Source: Phallusia mammillata
Taxonomy: Eukaryota > Chordata > Ascidiacea > Phlebobranchia > Ascidiidae
Direction: 5' to 3'
Assembly (NCBI GenBank): GCA_003260075.1
Contig: QLIY01000103.1
Span: 89,230 to 153,229 of the forward strand
DNA length: 64,000 bases
Of the stretch, positions 1 through 10,420 are shown piece after piece. Position numbers and translations under genes: made by a program. How positions within the stretch are numbered: position 1 is the stretch's first letter; the number at the start of each line of letters is the position of its first letter. The notes beneath the pieces are model-generated. The model searched no databases. It saw nothing but the letters and a program-made list of their open reading frames with translations, and was not told where the DNA came from.

Positions 1-828
1 CATATACACATGGGCGCCGGCACGTAAGGGTATTGCGCATCAATTCCTCGAGGTCAATTTATGCACATAAGTACTCAATATTGTGATACATCCAAGTATC
101 TATGCGTGTATGTATATATCAGATATATATCGGCTTGCAACATTTTCTGCTGACGCCCTTGCCCATACATGCTGTACTAGCATAGCAGTGCTGTGGCACC
201 CCATTTTGTTGGACTCCAAGCTAAACGTCATACCACATCTTGGTTGTGCTACAAATCGGTATAGGCCACGGTAGGATAGGATCCACAATGGTTAAGCAGT
301 TGCTTTTAACCATAGTGGTAATCATTCAATCAATTAATTTAATGTATTTATATTAGCACCCACGTATAATAATAAAGACGGATAGTATACATGTGAAACA
401 GGCGTAGAAACAAAAAACGTGCAGCTGGAGCTACAATTGGCTATTTTCAGAAGCTAGCATGTCTCACATATTAATATAAATGACTATACACTAGCCTGCA
501 CAGCTATTGTCTTGTCACCAGCTGCACTGATCAAACCTTATAGGGGTAAATAGTGTGCACTGTCTGTAATTATTAATAAGAAAGCTTAACCTACACTTAA
601 ACAACGAGGTACAATAAGTTGCCCAAGAGCAGTTAAAGTTCGAGACTGCTAGACCTTTATTGTTTGTTAAATAGGCCTTTTGGACAACGTTATTTGAGAA
701 GCATTTACGTAAAGGGTTGTTTAGTCTTATATATGCTTTTTCATTTACTATGCTTGAAGTTTACCTGCACGTAAATAGGCTACACCCAGGTCAAAAAGCC
801 AGGTCAAAAGAAAAATTTATGTACTTAC
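1..828. other. Unassigned flank downstream of the P2X7-ballast gene
   Basis: This should hold the 3' exons of the minus-strand gene, but no convincing exon is seen. A roughly 30-base block at 515-545 recurs in diverged form at 25015-25045, so at least part is dispersed repeat. Confidence 0.4.
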
Positions 829-2486
829 CCTGCCCGGGAAAGACCAGCAATGGGCCCATGTGGTTGTTGGCTGCATTTGCTCTCCAGCACATATTGATTG
901 AGACAAATGGGTTCAAATCCAGGATGCAGAGTAATGCAATCCAATGCTTTTGGACATTTTTTCATCATCTTTAAAACCTTTATGTCGTCATTGCAACATG
1001 CACCTTCATTGTCTACCCCATCGCAGTAGTTACATTCACACCTTAACACATTACTTTTGTTTGTTAATGAATAAAAAAGCATAGGCTACATGTAAATATG
1101 CAAAAAACTTACTGATCACTTTTCCGTTGTAGACTCTCTACTGCTGTTGATGAACTAGATCAGGTATTATAGATGGTTAACAAAAACGTACACATGCAAA
1201 AAAAATAGTTTAGGCTACTTCTTTTTACCTATGGTATTTTTCATCTTTTGTGGATTGGCCAGGGTTGACTTGTGCTTGACCTAGGCAAAAAAACAATTAT
1301 CAGGAATGTGACAAGCCAGAACCAAAAAAAGGATTTATATGAAACCGCACACTGGGGGTTTCTAGTGGATGTTTTTTTCTTTCACTAATCATATTTGCAA
1401 ATCTAAGTTTAGACATTTCAGATATACCTCTTGTGACGTTTACCGAGCCTTGCACACCAACTACTGAGCCACCGGAAATCGTCGATTGGTCCATCTGAAT
1501 GTTCTGCGTATTTTGGCTATCGTTTGCTCCTGTGTGGTTAAAAAGTATGGTATTTTTTTAGTTTGTATACAAAACAAAATAGACATGTTGAAGCAACTCA
1601 CCACTATTCTGGGTATAAGTCCCACCTATGTTGGCGTTGGACCAGTTGCTGCCAGAAAATTGTGCATTCGGCATAAATCCGTCGCGGTACCTTTGATCAA
1701 CTGCAACGGTTGACCTTGAAAACATCATTAGATCGATGTTTATCTGTGGGCATAAATACCACCAAGTGTTAGATTTTTCTAGCCTATGCCTGGCCGCGAA
1801 GATTTGGTATATCGACCTGGTATACCAAAGCCACTAATAGGTCTAAAATGTTGTTCGTGATCTAATGGGTATGATTCCCGTCAGTGTACAATTTAAAACA
1901 TTTCGCTAAGCCTAACAATCACACCTTGTTCTTGATAGACTGTCACGTCCCCATCAGCTGTATTAAAGTTGGTTTTGCCATCAAACTTATTGTCCTTCAG
2001 ATTCATCTGTACTCCACCACCACGAGGCATATTGAAAGGTTACAAAACCCTTTAGCTAAGTACTGAAGGCAAGAATTTAATATGTGTCTTATTTTATTAG
2101 ACGTTAAGCGTGCTTTTGCGCCTAGTGTCAACAGGCCTAGATTTGTACCTGTCATTTTCACACCCGCCACAAAATTGTTATTAATGTAACCATCACACAG
2201 GTGGAAGCCTTAAATTTGGGCCCGAACCGGATTTGTTAATTAAAAGCCCGAATTGAGTCCAAAAGCCATTCCCAAATCAAGCCCCTTTTTTCCAACTTGT
2301 ACCCAAACTCGTCCCGAAAAGCCAGACATACAACTCTGTACTATTAGATACTGCTTGTTTAAAAGCGACTGACCATCTGCCTAGATCAGTACCTGGTGCT
2401 TTATACGTGTTAACATCTCCTTTGTTGCTGTTGAGGGTAGTTTCTCCACCAAAGTTGCAGCCATCAAAGTTGTTACTAACCGACAT
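829..2486 (-). CDS. Modular protein with P2X7-type cytosolic ballast domain (5' part)
   Basis: Spliced model on the minus strand, start Met at 2486: exons 2393-2486, 1925-2011, 1602-1700, 1428-1529, 1230-1280, 1113-1140 and 829-1041. Phases agree throughout and give 224 codons, leaving in phase 2 toward the window start. The first exons carry short Gly/Asn-rich units (FDGxxF...GDV) and are mostly symmetric phase 1-1, so they can be duplicated or skipped without frame loss. The last exon has a C-x-C-x2-C cluster, then E-x2-CC, then CITLHPGF and CLNQYVLE. This order matches the Zn-binding cysteine-rich cytosolic domain at the C terminus of vertebrate P2X7, which in many invertebrates occurs in proteins with no channel part. 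No transmembrane segment is visible. The remaining domain end (a tyrosine-rich stretch and an IPSC-like motif in the family) was not found in 1-828. The small exon 1113-1140 and two acceptors have weak pyrimidine tracts. Function unknown. Confidence 0.62.
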
Positions 2487-2783
2487 CTTTCGAAACCTTT
2501 ATAATTTCTACCTAAAAAGTGTCAACGTTTAATTGTTTTCAACTAAACAACACCAAGCAGGAACTTCTTGCTGGCTGAAGATCCACATCAAGTGATTTCC
2601 ATACAGCTGGCAGTCCTATTAATAGGGCTATGAATAGGTGTTGAATGTGTGGCGCAATAAAATTTCCCCTCAACCCAGGCACCAGGGAATAACCTTAAGC
2701 TTTCTACGCTCAGCAAGCCCAAACAATTCGGTTTTAGTTCCTGGTTCCGTCAATAAAAAGGACCACCTAAAAGTCCTTTATAA

Positions 2784-3018
2784 CAGGGGTCGGCAACCTT
2801 TTTTGCACTGTGGACCATTTTTGAAAGTGAAATGTTATCGCGGACCGGTCTTCAAAAAACTATAAATATTTAGCAATAAAAACACTTGAATCAGTTTATC
2901 ATCCCCGGGCTACATGGGCAAAATATTTTGTTGCATTTAACCTGAAAAAATATACGGCCCGGTAACGAACTCTTCGCGGACCGGTACCGGGCCGGGGACC
3001 AGCGGTTGCCGACCACTG
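2784..3018. mobile_element. hAT-type MITE, 235 bp
   Basis: The ends are CAGGGGTCGGCAACC and GGTTGCCGACCACTG, imperfect terminal inverted repeats of the hAT kind. They are flanked by near-identical 8-bp target copies CTTTATAA and CTTTACAA. The interior is rich in CGGACCGGT-like palindromes and has no coding capacity. Confidence 0.8.
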
Positions 3019-3679
3019 CTTTACAAGAAGTAATTAAATATTCTACCTAAATTGCAACATTCAATTGTTTTCAAAAAAGAAAACACAACTACAAATGAAA
3101 GGTGTTTGATTCGGTTCGTCTTTGCTGAGGGGCTGCAACAAGTGTTTTTTAGAAGTTGTGGCGCAATAAAGTTTACTGAAAGTTTACCTTTTGCCCAAAG
3201 TTCAATAAACCAATACAGTACAGTTGTTGTTGTGAAACCAAATTTGCATTCAATATATTTTTTATCAGGGGGGCGTTTGTTGACCAAAAAAGTGTTCACT
3301 TGCTTGCTGTGGCCTACGTGCGCTCGTGAGTACAAAGCGGAACCGATAACCTCTCTTTCAAAAAGGTTTATAGTTCAGACGGTGAACTTTAATCCAAATA
3401 AATTCGGGGCAACCTCAAGCGTTTTTCACCTATAGCAAACGTACTAAAGCTGCCATAAAAGGTATCCCACGCCCAAAACAAACGAACGGTTTGTTTGCAA
3501 GACGACATTTAATTAACATTTGTCCCACAGCGTTAAACAAAATGTTTTTTGTTATTTGCAGGGAAAAAGATAAATTTTAACACAGGGCAAAAGTCTACAA
3601 GAAGACTGATATATAAGCTATTGCTGCCAGACATAATATCAAGTTTGTAGAGCTCTTATGGCAAATGTAATTTTATTCC

Positions 3680-3715
3680 GACGTTTCGACGTCCTATACA
3701 GGTCGTCTTCATCAG
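3680..3715 (-). ncRNA. Hammerhead-ribozyme-like core, copy 1
   Basis: Read on the minus strand, this contains CTGATGA, a hairpin with GACG/CGTC arms, GAAA, then CGTC. That is the order of conserved hammerhead core parts (CUGANGA, helix II, GAAA, NUH cleavage site). The arrangement with a two-pair, loopless helix III resembles minimal hammerheads reported from Penelope-like retroelements. A second copy lies at 59252-59287 with a compensatory base change in helix II. Helix I is poor in this copy, so activity is doubtful. Confidence 0.5.
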
Positions 3716-4156
3716 GGTAAATAACACTGAATGCGACTAAGATGACTGATTCCTGACACAAACGTTTTGAATCTACGTTGTGGAATTTGTTGGATGCCTA
3801 ATACGCTGCTTTTAATTAAATGCCAATAAACGAAAACTTGTTTTTGACTTACAGTTGTGACAAAAACAATGTCCATTTCATTTTTTTCTGTGCCATGTAT
3901 GGCATATATGCCGTCATTTCAACATGTTACAGTAGTTTTGTGATGTTTTTTTAGGTGTAAGCTTCCATGAACGTTTGGCGCAACAATTTCACATGACTTT
4001 GGAACATCACAAGCTAAGTTTGCTTGCGCCATCGTATCAAAACACAAAGGCATCAGGTTACATGCTTTATCAAGGGCCAAACAACTGTGACGCTGTGACG
4101 TTGTTTGTGTCGTAACTCGTAAGTAATGGAAGTTTATTGATACATTGTGTCGCAAC

Positions 4157-4614
4157 CGGTGGTGGGATTCAGCCGGTTCGCACCGGTTCTGTAGAACAGC
4201 CTCACGAAATTTTATTATATCAGCGAACCGGTTAGCATTACTGGTTACTTTCATCTTATCTGAAACACCGATTTTTGAGATCCGGCTGAAAAATGTGACT
4301 TTTTTGATAAAACCGGCTGACAAAAAAAGAAACAGGTGTAGATTCACCAGAAACCTGCTAACTTTATTCCCTAATTTATTCGACTATTTCACATACTAAT
4401 TTTCGATATTAAGGTTTATCACTATTATGGGTTCTTGTTTACTCTATTCGACCTGTTTAAAGCCGACATTAGTACCGAATTCCAACACGAGATTGCCATT
4501 TACATTTTTTAAGTGGGCCACAGGCCCTAAAGCTTTACTTGAAGGGGCCACGAGGCCAAAAAGTTACTTTTAGGGGGCCACGGTCCACGAAAGGTTGAGA
4601 CTTGAGAACCACTG
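4157..4614. mobile_element. Fragments of one or two hAT-like elements
   Basis: The left part (from 4157) starts with GGTGGGATTCAGCCGGTTCG and contains ACCGGTT repeats. The right part (4513-4614) has GGGGCCAC repeats and ends GAGAACCACTG, a typical hAT 3' end. The two ends do not match each other, so these are probably two truncated or nested copies. No target duplication was found. Confidence 0.4.
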
Positions 4615-5015
4615 TGTTAAACCAACCAACAAAAAGCGTGAACGTAATTCACATACATGTCTTTAGCACCATCATGTGGACACATCGGTATTTATTTGCA
4701 CTTTTGGCCAACGTTTCTCACTACGTCTCGCTGGCTGCATCCGGCCTGCGAAAGTATTTGGTCTCGATATATATCTTAGAAATAATAAAGCTTGAGTTAA
4801 CCGTTGAAAGTTAATATACTGCGAAAGTATTCCAGCAACAACATGCCCAATTAATTTCACCTATATTTCCGGCTTGGTCAATATATTAGCGCCATTATGC
4901 TACTAGGATTGTTTGACCAGTTGATATAAACTAAACTTAAAAAAAAAACTTGCATGGTGTATTAAGCCATCCAACAAACAAACAAACAAAACATGCCTTC
5001 AAGACGCATAAAGAC

Positions 5016-5444
5016 TAGTGATGCACCGAACCCGCCTAAAAAGGTTCGGGCCGAAACCGAATATTCGGCCACGAGGCCGAATAATTTCGGCCGAATCAGG
5101 CCGAACCTAAAATCCCCTTTCTTATGGAAGTTTTCAACTGAACCTTGTGTCGTTGATGCGAGTGAAGTAATTTATGACAAATCAAAATCACTTACACCAT
5201 CTGCAAGCTTTACTAAACTTGCAATATTTTGCAGACAAAGTGGCTCGTATTTTATAGATACAACAATTAGTTAATTTATGACGTTTTGCATAGGTGAAAA
5301 TGCTAGTTTGGGCATTACTTCCATGCAATCAAAAAGTTCGGTTTCGGCCGAATTTTCAAAAAAGTTCGGGCCGAAACCGAAACATCGAAAAACAGCGTAT
5401 TCGGCCGAAATGTTTCGGCCAACCGAAACTTCGGTGCATCACTA
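5016..5444. mobile_element. hAT-type MITE, 429 bp, with perfect 8-bp TSD
   Basis: The terminal inverted repeats are TAGTGATGCACCGAA and TTCGGTGCATCACTA. The identical 8-bp target copy ATAAAGAC lies at 5008-5015 and 5445-5452. Both subterminal zones carry repeated TTCGGCC motifs. No transposase is present, so it is non-autonomous. Confidence 0.9.
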
Positions 5445-5981
5445 ATAAAGACGTCTTGAAGATTGTTATAAGACGCATAAAAATCATCTAAAGGCGGATT
5501 GTTACATCACAGACAAAACTAAAAGTTATAATGTATTAATGTTTGTAGCATTTTTGTTTTTGTATGTGGGTGACAAACAAGTGTTGCCAGTCGAAGAGAC
5601 TCCCCTAAATTCCGCATTAGATTGTTGTTTGACATTATCACTATCTGAATAAGATTGCTTTTGCTGGTCACTGTGGTCAGGCAAAAGAGTTTTGCTAACG
5701 TCAATTTGGGAACAGCGCCGCTTTGGGGCTTGTAACCTATGTGGCCCTTGTACGTATTTTTTAATGTTATTCGGAACTGAGTGAAAATAGTTTGCTGGCC
5801 ATTGCTTAAGGGCAAGGCGATCAGAGCAAACAAGTAAGATTTACACAGAATAACCTTGTTTGAGGGCTAAATGTTAATTACCCGTATGTATACCAACGTC
5901 AGCTCCAAATGTGTTCACCCACAGTACACCAACCTCACTTTCTGGTGAGTCCCGCTAACAGAACACCTTGTAGAAAAGGTG

Positions 5982-6179
5982 GGGTCACGTCTAAAACTGC
6001 GGGCCCGCTTTTCCCTGACAGAGACGGGCCAAGCAATGGATATTGTGGACCCGCAGTTTTTCCTTGCAAGAGACGCGACAAGCACTGGATATAGCGGGCC
6101 CGCAGTTTTTCAATTGCATGAAGTGCTGGGCCAATCGGGCCAAGTGATCCAAGCGGGCCCGCAGTTTTAGACGTAACCG
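5982..6179. mobile_element. 198-bp inverted-repeat element with 9-bp TSD
   Basis: The ends are about 29-bp inverted repeats with two mismatches, centred on CTAAAACTGCGGGCCCGC. GAAAAGGTG is present on both sides (5973-5981 and 6180-6188). Two further GGCCCGCAGTTTT-like units lie inside. A 9-bp duplication points to a Mutator-like element, but an 8-bp hAT reading (AAAAGGTG) is also possible. Confidence 0.8.
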
Positions 6180-7285
6180 GAAAAGGTGTATGGTGTCGCT
6201 ATGGTTGCCTTTCCTGGCAAAATTGACTTAACTGAATTTTTAACCGTGTTGGAAGGTTACGTCAGAATATGGTGGATGGAATTCATCTAATTAAAGAACA
6301 TTGCAATGATTAAATTCCGGCTCAAAAATAACCAAACACAAAAACTATCCCGGCCATTTGCAAAATTTGGGTTTGTTGTCACCAAGTGTATTTTGGATTA
6401 GAAGTATACCCTATGCATTCGCAAAGGCCAGCTTAGTTTTAAGCATGGTTGTTTTTTGCATATTGTGGTACAGCTATGCAGTGCGGGCCATGCTGGATCT
6501 TAAGAAAAACCAAAGCTATTTGCGTTTGGATTTCAATGTCATAGCATCAAGTTTCTTCACATTTTGGGGAAGTTCTGTTTAGGTAGCCGTTGACAAACGT
6601 TGTTCAATGCAGTTACCAAACTTGTGGAACACTGACATGTTTAAAATCAAGTCAAAGTTATTATGTATGAAAGACTTTCCTGCAGTACAATAAACATAAA
6701 ACATCCACATAAGTCTTAGGAAGGATTTAATGTGACACAAATATTTTAAACCGAGGACTGGATGAAATTTTCAAGGAAACAGACTTGAACAACACAAAAA
6801 CCAATAGAACTTTGTCAACAGAAGATTGTATTTATCTGCAAAAAATATAAATTGATTACAATGTAAATATGCCAGGAAATTTGCCAATCATGATTTTATG
6901 TTAGTCTATTGTTCTACTGAGATACATATAATACAGTTCTCACAGTTTGGCTTACCCACCTGGAAGGTCAACATTTAACCATATGATTTTCTCACACCAA
7001 AAATTACTAAAGCAAAGTGAAAACAAAGTCTAGAAAAGTTGTTTGTGGTCTTGTTAACGATATGTTGCTAGTGTGCTTGAAGTGACAGTGTAAAAGCAAT
7101 GTGGACCAATCTGATATATCATTTTAAATCTTTTGAGGAATGTAAAAAACTTGGTATTTTATTTTTGTTGCAATTCCTCAGCATCTATAACACAATACTA
7201 AAACATGTGTCAGAAAGAGCAACTCTTTGATTATGTAGATTGTATTTAAGGTAGTGTTCACAGTGAGACCATAATAAGTTCTTAC

Positions 7286-7640
7286 CTATTCTTGCCAGGA
7301 GGCTTTGGCATATTTCAAAACACCCATTTCACGAATTTCATGAAACAGCTTGTCAGGTTCCAAGTTTTGGAAAAAGTTATTAATTTTTTGGTTGTGCCTG
7401 TAGAAGAGCCCATACTGAAATAGAAAAAAACAGCAAATAATTTTCGACACAAATCATCCAAACTCACATTAACCTTTTGATACTTACATACATGGCTCCT
7501 AAAACTCCATAACAAAGCACAGCTGCTGGAATTGATGCTTTCCTGATAGCTTCCAACCTGGGACGATACATACCTGAAGGCTTTACCAAGGGCCCTTTTG
7601 CCAAAGGAGCATAAGCCTTTTTCATCAGACTGTCCGCCAT
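7286..7640 (-). CDS. Small mitochondrial inner-membrane protein, COX6C-like
   Basis: Two coding exons, 7488-7640 and 7414-7286, give 93 aa. The start ATG at 7640 lies 20-30 bases after a clean acceptor (TTTTTTATTAG), so it is the first codon of that exon region. The protein has a basic N-terminal part, one hydrophobic segment around residues 36-51 (SIPAAVLCYGVLGAMY), then a charged tail ending KLFHEIREMGVLKYAK. Length, single membrane pass and the tail pattern (F-x-x-I/M-R-x-x-G) resemble cytochrome c oxidase subunit 6C, a nuclear-coded subunit of respiratory complex IV. The match is from memory and moderate; another small inner-membrane subunit is possible. A splice donor follows the stop codon directly (TAG/GTAAG), which suggests a 3'UTR intron. 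The 5'UTR exon probably ends at 8598. Confidence 0.6.
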
Positions 7641-7779
7641 ATTTAATTTATGATTTCCAAAAAACTTCTAATAAAAAAGGAGTACACTGTTAATTTGGGA
7701 GAAAAATTAACGTTTTCACACATCTGGAATTCTCTGGTTGGATTACTTGGTGTATTATTATCATCGCTTGAAGCACATT

Positions 7780-8120
7780 TGTGTCACTTAGTGCACCTTT
7801 ATATTGATTGGTGCATCTTTGTATTGCATGGTGTACATATATATAGCTCCATGCCAATTTATATTGCTTGGTGGACCTATACGTTGCTTGGTGCTTCTTT
7901 ATGTAGCTTTGTGTACCTTCATATAGCTTGGTGCGCCTTTATATCACTCGATGCAATCTTGTATTGTTCGGTGCACCTGTATAATGCTTATTGCACATTT
8001 ACCTAGTACTATAAAGGTGTGCCAAGTGATATAAAGGGGGTGCACTAAAGTAGTACCGAGTGAAATATAGGTGCACCAAGCAATATAAAGATGCTCCAAG
8101 CATTGATACTAATGCACCAA
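7780..8120. repeat. Degenerate ~24-bp repeat array that switches orientation
   Basis: The left part (7780-8000) repeats units like CTTGGTGCACCTTTATATTG every 22-25 bases. After about 8005 the same unit appears reverse-complemented (GTGCACCAAGCAATATAAAG). The whole can fold as a long imperfect hairpin. It lies in the presumed 5'UTR intron of the COX6C-like gene. Confidence 0.7.
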
Positions 8121-8597
8121 GCCATCCTGCAAAGTTTAGATGTACCTGGAATTCTGGCATAAAATCTATCATAATTTTTGTCAAAAAATGCACTCCAGAC
8201 AGAAATGTACATTTTAAAAATACTCCCAATGTCTGGAACTTTTTAGTTTGCAAAAGTAGTTCTCAATGTAGCTGAAATTTGCCTCTTGGTGTGAAATAAA
8301 CAAAGGGGCAAATACCTCAAGAAAAGTATTTCTAAAAATGTCAGGGATTGGGCCTGCTCAGCTTTACAACCGTTAACAGAATAAGATAAAAACTAAACAC
8401 TTTTTTTTTAATGGAAACATTTTTTTGATTTTGGTGCAAAATAAATTTTGTTAATATTGCTGTGCTATGGATTGTATGAATCGATGCGTAGGTAACTGTT
8501 TGATATTAAATTTTCACTATTAACGCTACAAATTCTTTTGAATGCTCGTTACATAAAAATAGACCAATATCAAAACACAAAAGTAAGCAAAACTCAC

Positions 8598-8760
8598 CTG
8601 CAAAGTTGTCCCTTTATCTTAAATTGCCGAACAACATCAACCTTCACAATTAACTGTTTTCACAACGGTACAAGCGGTCACGTATTGGATATTTTACGTA
8701 AGTTGTCTATGCGCGGACTATTGGATTTGTTTCGGGCTTATTTACCTTAAAGTTGAACTG
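8598..8760 (-). other. Probable 5'UTR exon of the COX6C-like gene
   Basis: A strong donor in the minus orientation (TTTGCAG/GTGAGT, boundary at 8598) fits splicing to the acceptor just upstream of the ATG at 7640. The 5' limit is only a guess. It would place the transcription start roughly 270 bases from the TATA box of the divergent gene. Confidence 0.35.
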
Positions 8761-9023
8761 TAAACTGTCTTGTTTTAATTTTATATTACAAATAAAATAC
8801 GTTTAGTAAAACAGGAGAATCAAAAACAACAAAAAAATAAAAGATGTGCTAGACAGTCAAAACTTTTCAAGAGATATTTTACATCTGCAGAAATTGTTTA
8901 ACAATGTTATTTTACTATCTTGGACTGATTAAAAATAATTATTTTTCATTCATGTATTTTTTTACTTTTTTTGCATCCTAAAAGAGAAAAATAATCTCTG
9001 ACCCATTTGACCTCGTCGTGTGC

Positions 9024-9031
9024 TATATAAA
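9024..9031 (+). promoter_or_regulatory. TATA box, candidate promoter of the TBPL1 gene
   Basis: TATATAAA is followed by a pyrimidine-rich stretch, suiting a start near 9055-9060. The first coding exon (ATG 10421) is preceded by an acceptor (TTTAATCAG, ends 10391), so a 5'UTR intron is implied. The DNA between here and 8760 would be shared with the divergent gene. Confidence 0.45.
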
Positions 9032-9774
9032 CAACGTTTTCTTTCTCCGCGGTTTAGTCCCGTGTTAGTCGTGGTATAAGAGTATTGTTTTGTGTGGTAT
9101 CTGTATTTGCGAGTGATTTACCGATTTAAAATGATGTAGTTAACAATTTAAGCTTACTCAACGTGCAAGGAATATAGTTTGGAGATAAATGGTCAGTTTT
9201 TAGCCACAATACTGTGTTGAATTTTGAATTATGGTGTTTTTAACCATTTTCCCTCTTAATTAATGCTAGTTATATTTGTTACCTTAGATGTTTAAGATGC
9301 GTTAAGAATTAGATATCAACAGTTTTCACAATATGTACAGATGTAATTATTTTATACATTCAGTCTTTAAGTTGTGTTTCAAAAAAGATTTAGCTTTATC
9401 AATACAAATACTAACAACCACCAAACCGATTCACCCTTAATTTACTATTAACAATCTTGTACACATATCTACTAATAGCTTATACAGGATGGCCAGGCAC
9501 TGAAATGTGGATGACAGATTAGTTTAAATCCTCTGCCCAGTGTTACATAATTACAGGTGATATTTTTAGTGCATATCCTCTCATAGAACAAAACATATTA
9601 AATTTGTTTGTGCCCTAGTGCATTTTATACATGGTTTTATCCAGATTGGTTAGTTGTTAATTTACTGTTAGTTGTTAATCTACTGTTCCTGCAGTTAACT
9701 GCATTGTAGTTTTTTTATTTACAAAAACAATACGTACATTTGATGTTGTTTTACTTGGTATATTACAAAATCTG

Positions 9775-10094
9775 TCTTTATTGAGGTTTTTAGTACCCTT
9801 ATGTCATATACCTTGAAAGCTTTTTTGTATCACATTTCCAACTGGCAGCACATTAATGTCAAATAGAACCAGGAGAGAAGATGTTTGTGCTTGATTTTTA
9901 GCAATGTGGTTTAATACCTTTACATGGGGGGGGGGACTTTATTGAGGTTTTTAGTACCCGTATGTAATATACCTTGTCAGCTTTTTTGTATCACATTTCC
10001 AACTGGCAGCACATTAATGTCAAATAGAACCAGAAGAGATTTTAAAGATGTTTGTGCTTGATTTTTAGCAATGTGGTTTAATACCTTTACATAC
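9775..10094. other. False duplication around a filled gap (10 G, 9926-9935)
   Basis: About 150 bases before the G run are repeated after it with a few substitutions. It lies in the 5'UTR intron of the TBPL1 gene and does not affect coding. Confidence 0.8.
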
Positions 10095-10420
10095 AAGTCT
10101 GGGTAATAGCATTCTAGATAATCGCAACAATGCGTACATAATCCCATCTGCAGCCTGTCAATAGTTTAGAAAATATTTTTGGGCCATTGCAAGAAAAAGT
10201 TGGAAAATGTAAGATGCTATTAACCATAATTGCTTGCAGAATAACTTTTTGAATCTTGCTTAGAATACAAGTAGTTTTGTTTAAAATTCACAAGCCAAAA
10301 ATGGTATATATAATCAAAAGCCCATAAATGTTAAATACAACAACTAAAATGTTGATCAAGTATCAATAAAACTAAATTTTCTGTTTAATCAGACATACCA
10401 AGACTGAATTTTGTTAAACA

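Larger units (their letters stand above)
3019..7285. other. Transposon-rich intergenic spacer
   Basis: No gene is supported. The stretch holds the hammerhead-like motif at 3.7 kb, hAT-like fragments at 4.15-4.62 kb, a complete hAT MITE at 5.0-5.4 kb and an inverted-repeat element at 6.0-6.2 kb. Its open frames of 60-140 codons overlap these repeats or lack splice and family support. Confidence 0.6.

Noticed and set aside
100-288. Possible last exon of the P2X7-ballast gene (YRGLYRFVAQ)
   Set aside because: It resembles the domain's tyrosine motif only loosely, has no convincing acceptor, and lacks the later IPSC-type motif.
6358-6582. 74-codon frame near 6.4 kb
   Set aside because: No splice context or recognisable domain was found, and it lies in transposon-rich spacer.
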